64,000 bases of DNA from Tannerella sp. (GTDB lineage Bacteria > Bacteroidota > Bacteroidia > Bacteroidales > Tannerellaceae). Positions 8,578 through 18,098 of the stretch are shown one piece after another. The stretch covers positions 1-64,000 of the forward strand of contig JAITVY010000026.1 in assembly GCA_031285565.1 (NCBI GenBank), given 5' to 3'. A program made the translations under genes and the position numbers. Position 1 is the first letter of the stretch. Each line of letters opens with the position of its first letter. Below the pieces are notes generated by a model that had not been told where the DNA came from, made no database searches, and saw only the letters and a program-made list of their open reading frames with translations.

Positions 8578-9984
8578 ATGTCACATTACAGTAATTCAAA
8601 CACTACCTCATGGTGGATCACCCTATCGGGGTTCATCGGACTGGTTTTTCTTGGAATGACATGTATGACCGGGTGCGAAAAGTCGGACCCTTCTCCCACA
8701 TTGGAAGTATCACCCGATTCGCTTGCTTTGCCATTTTCCGGCGGAGAGGCATCATTTACGGTTACATCCAACACAAGCTGGACAGTCAGCTGTGAAGAAG
8801 AAGCAGAAGGCTGGCTTGAGTTTTCTACGCATTCAGGTTCCGGCAATGGTACGGTTACTATTACAGCTATCGAAAATGCTGTTAAATTCCAACGAACAGC
8901 AACTATCACTGTCAGCGGGGATGGTATCACACAAACGATCAACATTACACAGGGTGAATTCGAGCCTTCCCTGAACGTATCTGAGGAGTCATTGAGTTTC
9001 TCATATTCTAATGAGCAGAAGTCATTTTCCATTACCTCCAACACACGTTGGAAAGTAAGTAGCAGTGAATCATGGCTCTCCGTTTCACCAACTTCCGGCT
9101 CCGGTGACAGTACGATCACCGTTTCATCCTCTATCAATTCTTTAACATCGGATCGGACAGCAACCGTCACCGTTAGCGGGGATGGCATCACGCGAACCAT
9201 CAGCGTAACACAGGCTAAAAGCCCTTTGAGTGTATCCACGAATTCACTCAGTTTTTCGTCCGAAGTCAAGGAGCAAACGTTTACGATCCAATTCAATGCC
9301 AGCTGGACAGTGAGCAGCGATGCTAGCTGGTTAACGGTTTCACCGGCTTCGGGCAACGGCAACGGCACGGTCAAAGTCAAAGCCGCTGCTAATTCTTCGG
9401 CATGGGAGCGGACAGCAACCATCACCATCAAAGGGGGCAGCTTCAGTGCAAAAATCAGTGTAACGCAATCGAGAGGCCCTTTGAGTGTATCCTCAAATTC
9501 ACTCTTTTTGGTATCCGGAGGCGAAGAGGAAACATTTTCTGTTAACTCCAATACCAGCTGGACAGTACGCAGCAATGCTACCTGGTTGACGGTTTCACCG
9601 GCTTCCGGCTCCGGCGAGGGCACAGTCAAAGTCAAAGCCGCCGCTAATCCTTCAACATCAGATCGGACGGCAACCATTACGGTCAGTGGAGGTGGCGTCA
9701 GCGAAAGCATCAGTGTGAAGCAGTACGGCACTCCCACAGGCTCTGCCATGTTTTGGACCAGGAGCGATTTTGGTTGTGGAAATATCAGTGTCACCTTAAA
9801 CGGGCAAACCCGGACAATCACCGGGTATTACTATCAGGGAACACCTTCGTGTGGTGCTACATATACAGCTACTTTTTCAAACCTGCCTTATGGAACGTAT
9901 TCCTACACCGCATCCTGTAGTGGTCGCCACTGGTCGGGAACCATAACCGTTAGTGCTAGTTGCAACTGGAAGCGATTGGAATAA
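8578..9984 (+). CDS. BACON-domain lipoprotein
   Basis: 468 residues with a hydrophobic N-terminus and lipobox MTGC (Cys33). The region before the hydrophobic stretch lacks the usual lysines, so export needs confirmation. Four tandem BACON domains (about 85 residues each, core SWLTVSPASGSGxGT... RTATITV) fill residues 38-385. The last 80 residues are a different domain with four cysteines. BACON domains are Bacteroidota Ig-like modules attached to glycan- or host-facing proteins. The third and fourth units are nearly identical over SWTV..WLTVSPASG, pointing to recent duplication. It follows the WG-repeat gene by 59 bp. The long open frame on the opposite strand is a composition artefact of these repeats. 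Confidence 0.85.
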   Translation: MSHYSNSNTTSWWITLSGFIGLVFLGMTCMTGCEKSDPSPTLEVSPDSLALPFSGGEASFTVTSNTSWTVSCEEEAEGWLEFSTHSGSGNGTVTITAIENAVKFQRTATITVSGDGITQTINITQGEFEPSLNVSEESLSFSYSNEQKSFSITSNTRWKVSSSESWLSVSPTSGSGDSTITVSSSINSLTSDRTATVTVSGDGITRTISVTQAKSPLSVSTNSLSFSSEVKEQTFTIQFNASWTVSSDASWLTVSPASGNGNGTVKVKAAANSSAWERTATITIKGGSFSAKISVTQSRGPLSVSSNSLFLVSGGEEETFSVNSNTSWTVRSNATWLTVSPASGSGEGTVKVKAAANPSTSDRTATITVSGGGVSESISVKQYGTPTGSAMFWTRSDFGCGNISVTLNGQTRTITGYYYQGTPSCGATYTATFSNLPYGTYSYTASCSGRHWSGTITVSASCNWKRLE

Positions 9985-10001
9985 TACATCTTCATTCGTA
10001 A

Positions 10002-10142
10002 AGGACTGGCAACAATGTTCGTGATATCGCAGTGTATAAAGGCTATAATGAAATAGTAATGTTGATTGACGAACCGGGCAAAGATGAAACAAATATGTTC
10101 ATGGCATCTATTGATTTATTGTCTAATATAAGGCGAAAATAA
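10002..10142 (+). pseudogene. orphan C-terminal coding fragment
   Basis: A 46-codon open stretch ends in TAA at 10140-10142 and reads DIAVYKGYNEIVMLIDEPGK near its middle. It is preceded in frame by a stop (9999-10001) and has no convincing start codon. The amino-acid composition looks like real protein rather than noise, so this may be the tail of a deleted gene. I cannot name the family. It ends just before a bidirectional terminator. Confidence 0.3.
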
Positions 10143-10148
10143 AAAACG

Positions 10149-10188
10149 AAGAGAGGAATCGCATAATATTGATTCCTCTCTTTTTTTG
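10149..10188. terminator. bidirectional intrinsic terminator
   Basis: Stem AGAGAGGAATC (10150-10160) pairs perfectly with GATTCCTCTCT (10171-10181) around a 10-nt loop. It is followed by seven T on the plus strand and preceded by six A, so it works in both directions. It serves the converging BACON gene region and secA. Confidence 0.85.
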
Positions 10189-10246
10189 GAATAACGAAAG
10201 TATTATTTCTCCCGCCTTTCTTACTTTTTGACTTTCATCTTTATTC

Positions 10247-13200
10247 TTACAAGCCTTTACCGTGACAAGCCTTATATTTCTTCCCGCTGCCACAAGGACA
10301 AGGTTCATTTCGTCCAACCCTTTTCTCCGCCCGGATCGGTTCAGTACGTTGCGGTTGTTGAGGACCCGTTGGAGGTTTCGGCAGTAACGGATCGCTGCCA
10401 TTTTCGCCGACCTCACTCTTCTGCGTACGGTAACGGCTCATATCCTGCCTTCTTTCAGGAGCAGCTTCACGAACCAGATTCGATTGTTGAGATTCCTCAC
10501 GCACCGGTATTTGTCCGCGCATCAGGATTGAAACCGTCTTCCGGTTCATATTCTCAACCATAACTTTAAACAAGCTAAACGATTCAAGCTTATAAATCAA
10601 TAACGGATCTTTGTTTTCGTAGCTTGCATTCTGAACCGAATGACGTAGCTCATCCATTTCACGTAAATGCTCCTTCCACGATTCATCGATCGTATGAAGG
10701 GTTATTGATTTCTGAAAAGATTTAACAATAGCCTTAGAACCGGTTTCGTATGCCTCTTTTAAATTACATGAAATATTATACATCCGTTTTCCATCGGTAA
10801 TCGGAATCATAATATTTTCATACATGGAACCTTGGTTTTCATATACCTGACGGATAACCGGATCAGCTACCTGTGCCAGACGTTCCATTCGGCGCTTGAA
10901 TTGTTTCAAAACTTCATCAAACACTATCTGCACCAATTTATCAGCTTTCGTATTGCGGAATGTATCTTCGTAAACCGGACTTTCAATTGCTAAAATACGG
11001 AATAATTCCAGTTTGAACTCTTCGTAGCTACCGCCATCTGCATGTTGCTCTACCAAAGCATTTGTTGCATCATATAATGTATTCAACACATCGAGACCAA
11101 TCCGTTCACCCATTAAAGCATGCTTACGGCGTGTATAAACTACGTTACGTTGCGAATTCATAACGTCGTCATATTCGAGCAACCGTTTACGTATACCGAA
11201 GTTATTTTCTTCAACTTTCTTTTGAGCGCGCTCTACAGATTTGCTCAACATATTATGTTCCAGCACTTCGCCCTCTTTAAATCCGAGTCTGTCCATTAAT
11301 CCGGCAATCCGTTCGGTAGCAAACAAACGCATCAGGTCATCTTCCAGCGAAACAAAGAATACCGACGAACCCGGGTCTCCCTGACGTCCGGCACGACCAC
11401 GCAACTGTCTGTCTACACGGCGACTTTCGTGGCGTTCGGTACCAATAATCGCTAAACCACCGGCAGCCTTAACTTCGGGTGATAATTTAATGTCCGTACC
11501 ACGACCGGCCATATTGGTTGCAATAGTAACCGTACCCGATTGCCCGGCCTGTGCAACAATTTCTGCTTCCTTTTGATGCAGTTTCGCATTCAATACATTA
11601 TGGCTGATTTTACGCATGGTTAACATACGGCTTAACAATTCCGAAATCTCAACCGATGTTGTACCTACCAGTACCGGACGACCAGCTTCTACCAACTGGC
11701 TGATTTCTTCAATTACCGAATTATACTTTTCACGCTTAGTCTTATAGATACGATCATTCATATCGATACGCGCAATCGGACGATTCGTCGGAATCACAAC
11801 CACATCCAATTTATAGATATTCCACAACTCACCTGCTTCGGTTTCAGCCGTACCTGTCATACCGGACAGTTTATGATACATACGGAAATAATTCTGCAAA
11901 GTAATCGTAGCAAAAGTCTGAGTCGCAGCTTCCACCTTTACCCGTTCTTTTGCCTCAATCGCCTGATGCAATCCGTCGGAATAACGACGGCCATCCATGA
12001 TACGACCGGTCTGCTCATCCACAATTTTCACCTGCCCGTCCATCACAACATACTCATCGTCCTTTTCAAACAATGTGTAAGCTTTGAGTAACTGATTGAT
12101 GGTATGTACACGTTCACTCTTAATAGAGTAATTGGTCAGAGTTTCGTCTTTTTTTGCTTGCTTTTCAGCATCGGTACCTTTAAAATTCTCAATTTCAGAA
12201 AGCTCGGAAGCAATATCCGGAAGTACAAAGAAATGCGGGTCATCCGATTTTCCGGTCAATAAGTCAATCCCTTTATCTGTCAACTCAATGCTGTTATTTT
12301 TTTCATCGATCACAAAATAAAGATCATCGGTAACCAGATGCATATTGCGGTTGTTATCCTGCATGTATTGCTCTTCCGTTTTCAACATGCTGGCTTTCAC
12401 TCCCTGTTCACTTAAGAACTTAATCAAGGCCTTATTTTTAGGCAACCCTTTGAATGAACGATATAATAGCAGGCTACCTTCTTCCCGTACTTTACTGTCC
12501 TCGCTACTCATTTTCGTTTTAGCTTCGGCCAGCAACTTTGTGCAAAAGCTTTTTTGTGCATTCACCACTACTTCTACATTCGACCGGAACTGATCGAACA
12601 ATTGTTCTTCACCTCTTGGTATTGGTCCAGAGATAATCAATGGCGTACGTGCATCATCAATCAATACCGAATCAACCTCATCGACAATTGCATAATTGTG
12701 TTTACGCTGTACCAGGTCGTTCGGACTGATTGCCATATTATCACGTAAATAATCAAAGCCGAATTCATTATTGGTACCGAATGTAATATCGGCATTATAT
12801 GCTTTCCGCCGTGCATCCGAATTCGGTTGATGCTTATCAATACAATCCACCGATAGACCATGGAACATATATAATGGTCCCATCCACTCAGAGTCACGTT
12901 TCGACAGGTAATCATTTACCGTTACCACATGCACACCATTACCGGTCAACGCATTCAGGAACACAGGCAATGTTGCAACCAATGTTTTCCCTTCACCCGT
13001 TCCCATTTCGGCGATCTTACCCTTATGCAAAACGACACCACCGAAAAGCTGCACATCGTAATGAACCATATCCCATGTAATTTCATTACCTCCTGCCGTC
13101 CAGTGATTAAAATAGATGGCTTTATCGCCTTCAATTTCTACAAAATCGTGTTTTGCAGCCAGATCACGGTCGAAATCGTTAGCCGTCACAACGATTTCAC

Positions 13201-13573
13201 TATTCTGTGCAAACCGTCGTGCCGTATCTTTTACAATTGAAAACACTTCAGGAAGAACCTCTTCCAGCACCGTTTCAAATTTATCGGCAATCTTTTTCTC
13301 TATTTCATCTATCTCCGCCCAAACAACTTCACGGTCTTCGAGTTCTTTTTCTTCAATACTGCTGCGAAGCTCTTCAATGCGCTGCTTTTCATCTTTAACA
13401 TAATCTAAAATATGATTTCGTATATCCTGTATTTTGGCTCGTAGTTCATCATTTGAGAGCGCTTCAATAGACGGATAAACTTCCTTTACCTTATTAACAT
13501 AAGGTGTGATTTCTTTAAGGTCACGATCGGATTTATTCCCGAATAATTTGGATAATATATCATTAAACCCCAT
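10247..13573 (-). CDS. secA: preprotein translocase ATPase SecA
   Basis: 1108 residues; longer than the roughly 900 of E. coli SecA, as usual in Bacteroidota because of insertions in the first ATPase domain. SecA drives unfolded proteins through SecYEG. Walker A MGTGEGKT is at residues 190-197 and the DEAD-box variant [10 protein letters not shown] near 295. Helicase motif [11 protein letters not shown] and the arginine-finger region [12 protein letters not shown] are present. The C-terminal zinc-binding motif uses C1092, C1094, C1103 and H1104, the SecB/ribosome contact site. It is followed by a strong terminator and preceded by the phosphatase-like gene on the same strand. Confidence 0.98.
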   Translation of the reverse strand: MGFNDILSKLFGNKSDRDLKEITPYVNKVKEVYPSIEALSNDELRAKIQDIRNHILDYVKDEKQRIEELRSSIEEKELEDREVVWAEIDEIEKKIADKFETVLEEVLPEVFSIVKDTARRFAQNSEIVVTANDFDRDLAAKHDFVEIEGDKAIYFNHWTAGGNEITWDMVHYDVQLFGGVVLHKGKIAEMGTGEGKTLVATLPVFLNALTGNGVHVVTVNDYLSKRDSEWMGPLYMFHGLSVDCIDKHQPNSDARRKAYNADITFGTNNEFGFDYLRDNMAISPNDLVQRKHNYAIVDEVDSVLIDDARTPLIISGPIPRGEEQLFDQFRSNVEVVVNAQKSFCTKLLAEAKTKMSSEDSKVREEGSLLLYRSFKGLPKNKALIKFLSEQGVKASMLKTEEQYMQDNNRNMHLVTDDLYFVIDEKNNSIELTDKGIDLLTGKSDDPHFFVLPDIASELSEIENFKGTDAEKQAKKDETLTNYSIKSERVHTINQLLKAYTLFEKDDEYVVMDGQVKIVDEQTGRIMDGRRYSDGLHQAIEAKERVKVEAATQTFATITLQNYFRMYHKLSGMTGTAETEAGELWNIYKLDVVVIPTNRPIARIDMNDRIYKTKREKYNSVIEEISQLVEAGRPVLVGTTSVEISELLSRMLTMRKISHNVLNAKLHQKEAEIVAQAGQSGTVTIATNMAGRGTDIKLSPEVKAAGGLAIIGTERHESRRVDRQLRGRAGRQGDPGSSVFFVSLEDDLMRLFATERIAGLMDRLGFKEGEVLEHNMLSKSVERAQKKVEENNFGIRKRLLEYDDVMNSQRNVVYTRRKHALMGERIGLDVLNTLYDATNALVEQHADGGSYEEFKLELFRILAIESPVYEDTFRNTKADKLVQIVFDEVLKQFKRRMERLAQVADPVIRQVYENQGSMYENIMIPITDGKRMYNISCNLKEAYETGSKAIVKSFQKSITLHTIDESWKEHLREMDELRHSVQNASYENKDPLLIYKLESFSLFKVMVENMNRKTVSILMRGQIPVREESQQSNLVREAAPERRQDMSRYRTQKSEVGENGSDPLLPKPPTGPQQPQRTEPIRAEKRVGRNEPCPCGSGKKYKACHGKGL

Positions 13574-13659
13574 GATTGTTATTTTGTTTTTTTATTTTAC
13601 TTGATTGGATATAATTAGGGAAGCATTTAAAAGCTCCCCATATGAATAAGTGAAATTAT

Positions 13660-15249
13660 TCATTTTTTTGTCTCGCAAATTTCATGCAAAGGATAATCAT
13701 TGCATGCATTGGGCGGGCGAATGCGTAGAACATGTGTCACCGAAGGTGCAACTTCGGTCGCTTTTACTTCACGGTAAATATGTTGTGGTTGAATACCGTA
13801 CCCCATAAAAATAAGCGGAGTTTGCACGGCATTATTTCGCACTTGTTTTGCCTTTTCATTCGGGACTTCATGGTCAACTTTCCATCCCGGTTGCAGACTG
13901 ATGATCAGGTCACCCCGACCCAGATGATGTGTACCTCTCTGAAAATCCGCCATCTTTTCATTCCATGCACCCGAACGGAGTGTCATATCGGTTGTAACAC
14001 CTGCCACACCGCTAAACTGTGAAAGAAAATCTGCAGCTTCATTCTGAAAATCCGCCAGATTAATCTTTTGTTCCTCTATCGCTTTCCGGTTTAAGTAGAT
14101 CTGGTTATTATAAAAACCTTTAATCCAATCCTTCTGACCGTATATAGCCATTAAGTACATATTCAGCAAGGCAGTACAACGTTTGGAATGGAAAACACCT
14201 CCACTTAGCTGCATCGATTCAGGATATTCTTCTTCGGCCTTAAAATAGCCGGTACCCGATAAAACGATCAGTGTATTCTTTAATCCGACTTTCTTATCGA
14301 TCAGATTCAATAACTCTTCAATATCCTTATCCAGCTGAATATATGCATCCTGTATCTCGTAGGTATATTCTTTCGACATATTATCGAAATAATTACCTGC
14401 ATAATAGCTCACGGATAATAAATCCGGAGTAGGACGGGTACCGAAAGCTCCATATTCAAGAAACTGAGCAAGCAGCCTATTGACTTCTTTATTCCCAAAA
14501 GGAGATGATTTTACTTTCGGGTAGCAGTTCAGCGTTTTTGACTTGAATGTATAATTAAACGGTACTTTTTCCTGCACATAAGGTAACGCCGTATATCTTT
14601 CGAATGGCAATACAGGACGCCAATTCATAGCATCAATCCGTACCGACAATGACTCATGGCTGTTATTATATTTTTCCACATACCAGGGAACCCCTTTATA
14701 GTAGGTTGTGGTTGCCCATTTTCCATTGGAATTATCAATCCAGAAGGCGCCGTTGGCTGCATGTCCTGCTGATATAATTGCACTTTCGGCATCGGGTGCA
14801 ATCGCATACACTTCGCTTTGGCCTTTGGATGCTATTTTCAGTTCATCGCCAATTGTCGAAGCCAATAATCTTTTCGGCGAATAATTATCGCGGGTAAAAT
14901 TCCCCAGATATTCCGAATCAAAAAGGGAAGGCACCTCCAGTAACCGGTCAAAATCATAGACCTTATTACCGGTTACCCCATGTGTACACGGATTCGATCC
15001 CGTAAACAGAGTAGCAAATGCACTTGCCTGGTCTACATTCGAAAACCCGAACCGCAAATTATGATATACGGCACCTTCGTTCATCAAACGCTTGATACCG
15101 TGCTCACCGAAAGTATTGTAAAAATATTCGATATAATCGCCCCGCAATTGGTCGACCGTAACGCAAACCACTAATTTGGGCGCTTGTTGTTGCGCATGTA
15201 AATTAGTGACCACCAGGATCGCAATAAGCGAGGATATAAATTTTCTCAT
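13660..15249 (-). CDS. alkaline-phosphatase-fold protein, probable pseudoenzyme
   Basis: 529 residues with a signal peptide (1-19, ending LHAQ), so periplasmic. Overall similarity is to PafA-type alkaline phosphatases: VTVDQLRGDY (D33), FTGSNPCTHGVTGN at 82-95, DAYIQLDKDIEELLNLIDKK at 301-320. However, positions I align with the nucleophile Thr, the Lys/Arg pair, the Asp-x3-His ligands and the Asp-His ligands read Q74, P152/A154, Y282..N286 and G332-T333. Only the first metal Asp (D33) survives. I infer that metal-dependent phosphate hydrolysis is lost and that it may be a binding or structural protein. The alignment is by eye from family knowledge. The gene overlaps the upstream DUF4105 gene by 4 bp. 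Confidence 0.75.
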   Translation of the reverse strand: MRKFISSLIAILVVTNLHAQQQAPKLVVCVTVDQLRGDYIEYFYNTFGEHGIKRLMNEGAVYHNLRFGFSNVDQASAFATLFTGSNPCTHGVTGNKVYDFDRLLEVPSLFDSEYLGNFTRDNYSPKRLLASTIGDELKIASKGQSEVYAIAPDAESAIISAGHAANGAFWIDNSNGKWATTTYYKGVPWYVEKYNNSHESLSVRIDAMNWRPVLPFERYTALPYVQEKVPFNYTFKSKTLNCYPKVKSSPFGNKEVNRLLAQFLEYGAFGTRPTPDLLSVSYYAGNYFDNMSKEYTYEIQDAYIQLDKDIEELLNLIDKKVGLKNTLIVLSGTGYFKAEEEYPESMQLSGGVFHSKRCTALLNMYLMAIYGQKDWIKGFYNNQIYLNRKAIEEQKINLADFQNEAADFLSQFSGVAGVTTDMTLRSGAWNEKMADFQRGTHHLGRGDLIISLQPGWKVDHEVPNEKAKQVRNNAVQTPLIFMGYGIQPQHIYREVKATEVAPSVTHVLRIRPPNACNDYPLHEICETKK

Positions 15250-16451
15250 ACGATACTAACTTTTTTTCTGAGTAAACAATATTCTGAGCGAAGCCAAAGA
15301 CTGGCTATCAGTGGGATAAAGGCTATATTCAGGTGCTGGGGTATAAAAAACCAAACAGGCAGCAACCCAAAAAGCGCCACAAAGTTAATAAAATGATAGC
15401 AATATGCAGCTTTGTTAAGTTTTTTTACAGCAAACAGTACAACCCCAATCAGATGCAATGGATGTAACCATATAATCGAAATATTGGGCCACATGCTGGG
15501 ATGTTCCGAAATAAATGACAAAAAGAAGATTATACAACCGGCTAATCCGGCTACAAAAAATAAAAGACAATCCAGCCAACGAAAATATGTTTTCTTTCGC
15601 CACTCAAAGAGGGTTATTAATAAAATCAAAAGAAAAAACAGGCTTGTAACTATAAACGGAGTAAAGACTGTGGGCTGCTTGTTCACATCTTCAGCATCAA
15701 CCGTTGCCAGAATCGTTTCTTCCGAAACTAATTTTCGCTTCGTTCCGTCAGCACGAATGATCCATGCCTCCGAATAAGCATTTTTGAGATAATCGGGAAT
15801 AAAAAATGATTCGTGTACCGTAGCGATACGATCAGCGGGATAACCGACAATCAGGTCACAACCAAATGTAACCCATGGCTCATTGCGGGTACAATGATTA
15901 ATCATTTCACGAAACGTTTTCGGCATTGAATGATCCGAATAGGCTATCGAACCATCAATACACCGTTCGACCAGTACAGCCGGACGTGTCGAACAATTAT
16001 CATAAAAGAAATTATACCGGTAAACCTTATTTTCAGGTTGCAGGTTTATAAGTAAAGCCTGCCATAAAGCAGCTTTTTCTTCATACGTTAGGTTTAACAC
16101 CTGCTCATATACTTCACTGCCCCGCATTTCATATTCAGGCAGGAAATGCTTAAAATCATATGCTTCCAGCCTGTAATCAGTTTCTCCTTTTACGAACCGG
16201 TAAATAAAATTCGGTTTGGAAAAATCAAAAATACCATAATTAAAAACCGTATCCAATACACGTTGATTAACTGAGTCTATCTGAATTACATCCCGCACAC
16301 GTATAGCCGTATGTCCATACAATGTATATACAGCCTCATCGCTTGGCGAGCAGGTCAATAAACTGATTTGTGCATCTTCGCTTAACCGGGTCTGGGCATA
16401 TGATACCAAACTTACAAAAGCCAGCAAGCAACTAAATATATGCTTTTTCAC
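15246..16451 (-). CDS. DUF4105 (Lnb-like) membrane protein
   Basis: 401 residues. Signal peptide 1-19 is followed by a periplasmic DUF4105 domain to about residue 240, with TLYGHTAIRVRD (H48) and YRYNFFYDNCSTRP (C152) as the conserved His/Cys features. Four to five transmembrane segments follow from about 262 to 390. The His and Cys resemble an NlpC/P60-like papain fold, so a cell-envelope peptidase or amidase role is possible but unproven. Translation is coupled to the pseudo-phosphatase by a 4-bp overlap, which suggests that the two act together. A TATCTTTG -7 element (16475-16482, minus strand) lies about 25 bp upstream. Confidence 0.8.
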   Translation of the reverse strand: MKKHIFSCLLAFVSLVSYAQTRLSEDAQISLLTCSPSDEAVYTLYGHTAIRVRDVIQIDSVNQRVLDTVFNYGIFDFSKPNFIYRFVKGETDYRLEAYDFKHFLPEYEMRGSEVYEQVLNLTYEEKAALWQALLINLQPENKVYRYNFFYDNCSTRPAVLVERCIDGSIAYSDHSMPKTFREMINHCTRNEPWVTFGCDLIVGYPADRIATVHESFFIPDYLKNAYSEAWIIRADGTKRKLVSEETILATVDAEDVNKQPTVFTPFIVTSLFFLLILLITLFEWRKKTYFRWLDCLLFFVAGLAGCIIFFLSFISEHPSMWPNISIIWLHPLHLIGVVLFAVKKLNKAAYCYHFINFVALFGLLPVWFFIPQHLNIAFIPLIASLWLRSEYCLLRKKVSIV

Positions 16452-16474
16452 AAACGATGTTTTATTAAAAGCAA

Positions 16475-16482
16475 CAAAGATA
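16475..16482 (-). promoter_or_regulatory. putative -7 element of the DUF4105 operon
   Basis: The minus strand reads TATCTTTG, a full TAnnTTTG match 23 bp before the start codon at 16451. A -33 partner is not clear. Confidence 0.4.
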
Positions 16483-16564
16483 GGATATTTTTAATGGAAA
16501 ATTGAAAGTTGAAAATTGAAAATGAAAGCAATGGTCGAATGTATACAAGACATGACGATCGTTT

Positions 16565-17890
16565 TTATTCAAACAAGAAAGGCTTTGTAACCAATAGCTT
16601 TCCGGGTTTTTCTTCAAAAAAGAACTTTTCTTCACCAAACGCCGGTTTCAATTGGTTAAACCAGGTTGCTTTCGGATCATATGCAGCAAAGAAAGGTATA
16701 TCCACCCATTTAGGATTACGTCCCTGAATAAACCGTAAAACAAAAATTTTCTCTCCTTTTACTTCCTGCACACCGAGCACTTGTATTTTTCCGGCATGGT
16801 CACTCATACTTGGTCCCCTGACAGTCCGGCAAAGCCCGCTCACACGACGGTAAGCGCGGCGAAAAATACTCCAGCACTTTTCAAGGGGAATTTCAAAATA
16901 ATGCTTAGCCCCCGTGTCACGTGCAATAAACATATAGTAAGGGATACAGCCTAAATCCACCTGTTTTCTCCACATCTCAGTCCAAATTTCAGGCTTATCA
17001 TTGATATTACGAAGCAGAGGCGACTGTGTCCGTATCTGTGCTCCTGTATTCTGTATACGTGAGATAGCCTTTTTTACGGCATTCGTAGATAATTCCCTCG
17101 GATGATTAAAATGAGCCTGGATAGATAAATTTTTTCCGGCCGTAACAACTTCTTCAAACAACAGAATAATATCATCACTATCTTTATCCGTCAGATACCG
17201 GTAGGGCCAGTAAGCCAACGATTTTGTACCGATACGAATAGAGTGGATATGGCTGAATTCCGGTTCTAACAAGGGCCGGATATACGCTTCTAATGTGGAC
17301 GCATTCATGACCATCGGATCTCCTCCGGTAAACAGGATATCTGTAACTTCTTTATGAATCCGCAGGTACTTCAACAACAAATCCACCTCTTTCATCGCAA
17401 ATTTCAGTTCGCTCATTCCGGAAAACTGCGGCCAGCGAAAACAAAACGTACAATAGGCATGACAGGTCTGCCCCTGACTCGGAAAAAACAACACTGTTTC
17501 AGGATATTTGTGTTGAATACCTTTCAGCTTTATTTCTCCCAGATAGGGAACGTTATGCTCCTGCCCGGCAGGATTCGGATTCAAAGCCAAACGGATTTGC
17601 TGAATCTTCTTATTGAGCGTCTCTCTGTCGGCATTCTCATCGACCAATTTCTCTATTGCAGTAAAATGCCGTTTCTCCAACATTCCACGCCGGGGAAAAT
17701 TGAGTGTAAAAATAGGATCCGTCTCCGCATTCGACCAATCAATCAGTTCATCCACCACATAATTATTTGTTTTAAAAGGAAGCACTCTACCAACAACTTC
17801 TATATCATGAATTAATTCTTCGGATAAAGATGCTACTTGTGGTATAGTTTGATAATTATGCAATGTATACGATTTTATTGTTCTATTCAT
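16565..17890 (-). CDS. KamA-family radical SAM protein (lysine 2,3-aminomutase-like)
   Basis: 441 residues. The radical SAM cluster motif is C143-x3-C147-x2-C150, within CHAYCTFCFRWPQF. The GGDP motif (FTGGDPMVM) and the C-terminal SMSDHAGKIQVLGV, which probably carries the PLP lysine, place it in the KamA family. These enzymes use SAM and PLP to move an amino group, classically L-lysine to beta-lysine. The motif context is unlike well-studied clostridial KamA (which has an R-rich CTRRR after the cysteines), so the substrate is uncertain. No lysine-fermentation genes (kamDE, kdd, kce, kal) are nearby. A perfect-consensus promoter precedes it. Confidence 0.8.
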   Translation of the reverse strand: MNRTIKSYTLHNYQTIPQVASLSEELIHDIEVVGRVLPFKTNNYVVDELIDWSNAETDPIFTLNFPRRGMLEKRHFTAIEKLVDENADRETLNKKIQQIRLALNPNPAGQEHNVPYLGEIKLKGIQHKYPETVLFFPSQGQTCHAYCTFCFRWPQFSGMSELKFAMKEVDLLLKYLRIHKEVTDILFTGGDPMVMNASTLEAYIRPLLEPEFSHIHSIRIGTKSLAYWPYRYLTDKDSDDIILLFEEVVTAGKNLSIQAHFNHPRELSTNAVKKAISRIQNTGAQIRTQSPLLRNINDKPEIWTEMWRKQVDLGCIPYYMFIARDTGAKHYFEIPLEKCWSIFRRAYRRVSGLCRTVRGPSMSDHAGKIQVLGVQEVKGEKIFVLRFIQGRNPKWVDIPFFAAYDPKATWFNQLKPAFGEEKFFFEEKPGKLLVTKPFLFE

Positions 17891-17937
17891 ATAAATTAAA
17901 TGTTAGTGGTAAGATTGGTGTAAATAATGCAGACACA

Positions 17938-17968
17938 CAAAAATAATAAAAAAACAGCAGACTTCAAA
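17938..17968 (-). promoter_or_regulatory. consensus Bacteroidota promoter of the KamA-like gene
   Basis: On the minus strand TTTG (17968-17965), exactly 19 bp, then TATTTTTG (17945-17938): a full match to the primary sigma consensus. The start codon follows about 48 bp downstream of the -7 element. Confidence 0.75.
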
Positions 17969-17983
17969 GCCCACTGTAACAAA

Positions 17984-18012
17984 AAAGTCCCTGAATAGTT
18001 TCAGAGACTTTT
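17984..18012 (-). terminator. terminator downstream of the flavoenzyme gene
   Basis: Inverted repeat AAAGTC-C-CTGAA / TTCAG-A-GACTTT around TAGT, with one mismatch and a six-T tract on the minus strand. It lies 87 bp beyond the stop of the gene at 18099 and before the KamA promoter. Confidence 0.7.
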
Positions 18013-18098
18013 ATTTATACGTTGACTTTGAAGTACTTTAATCAATAACAAACAATGAAGAAAAAATGTTCGATTGCATTAGTCATTTTCATTAGTCG

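Noticed and set aside
8586-9821. A 411-codon open frame on the minus strand opposite the BACON gene
   Set aside because: It mirrors the repetitive BACON units, has low-complexity Val/Thr/Pro-rich sequence, no start context and no recognisable domain. The plus-strand gene has lipobox and domain evidence.
13617-13640. GGGAAGC/GCTCCCC hairpin between secA and the phosphatase-like gene
   Set aside because: Short bulged stem with no T tract on the minus strand; too weak to call a terminator.
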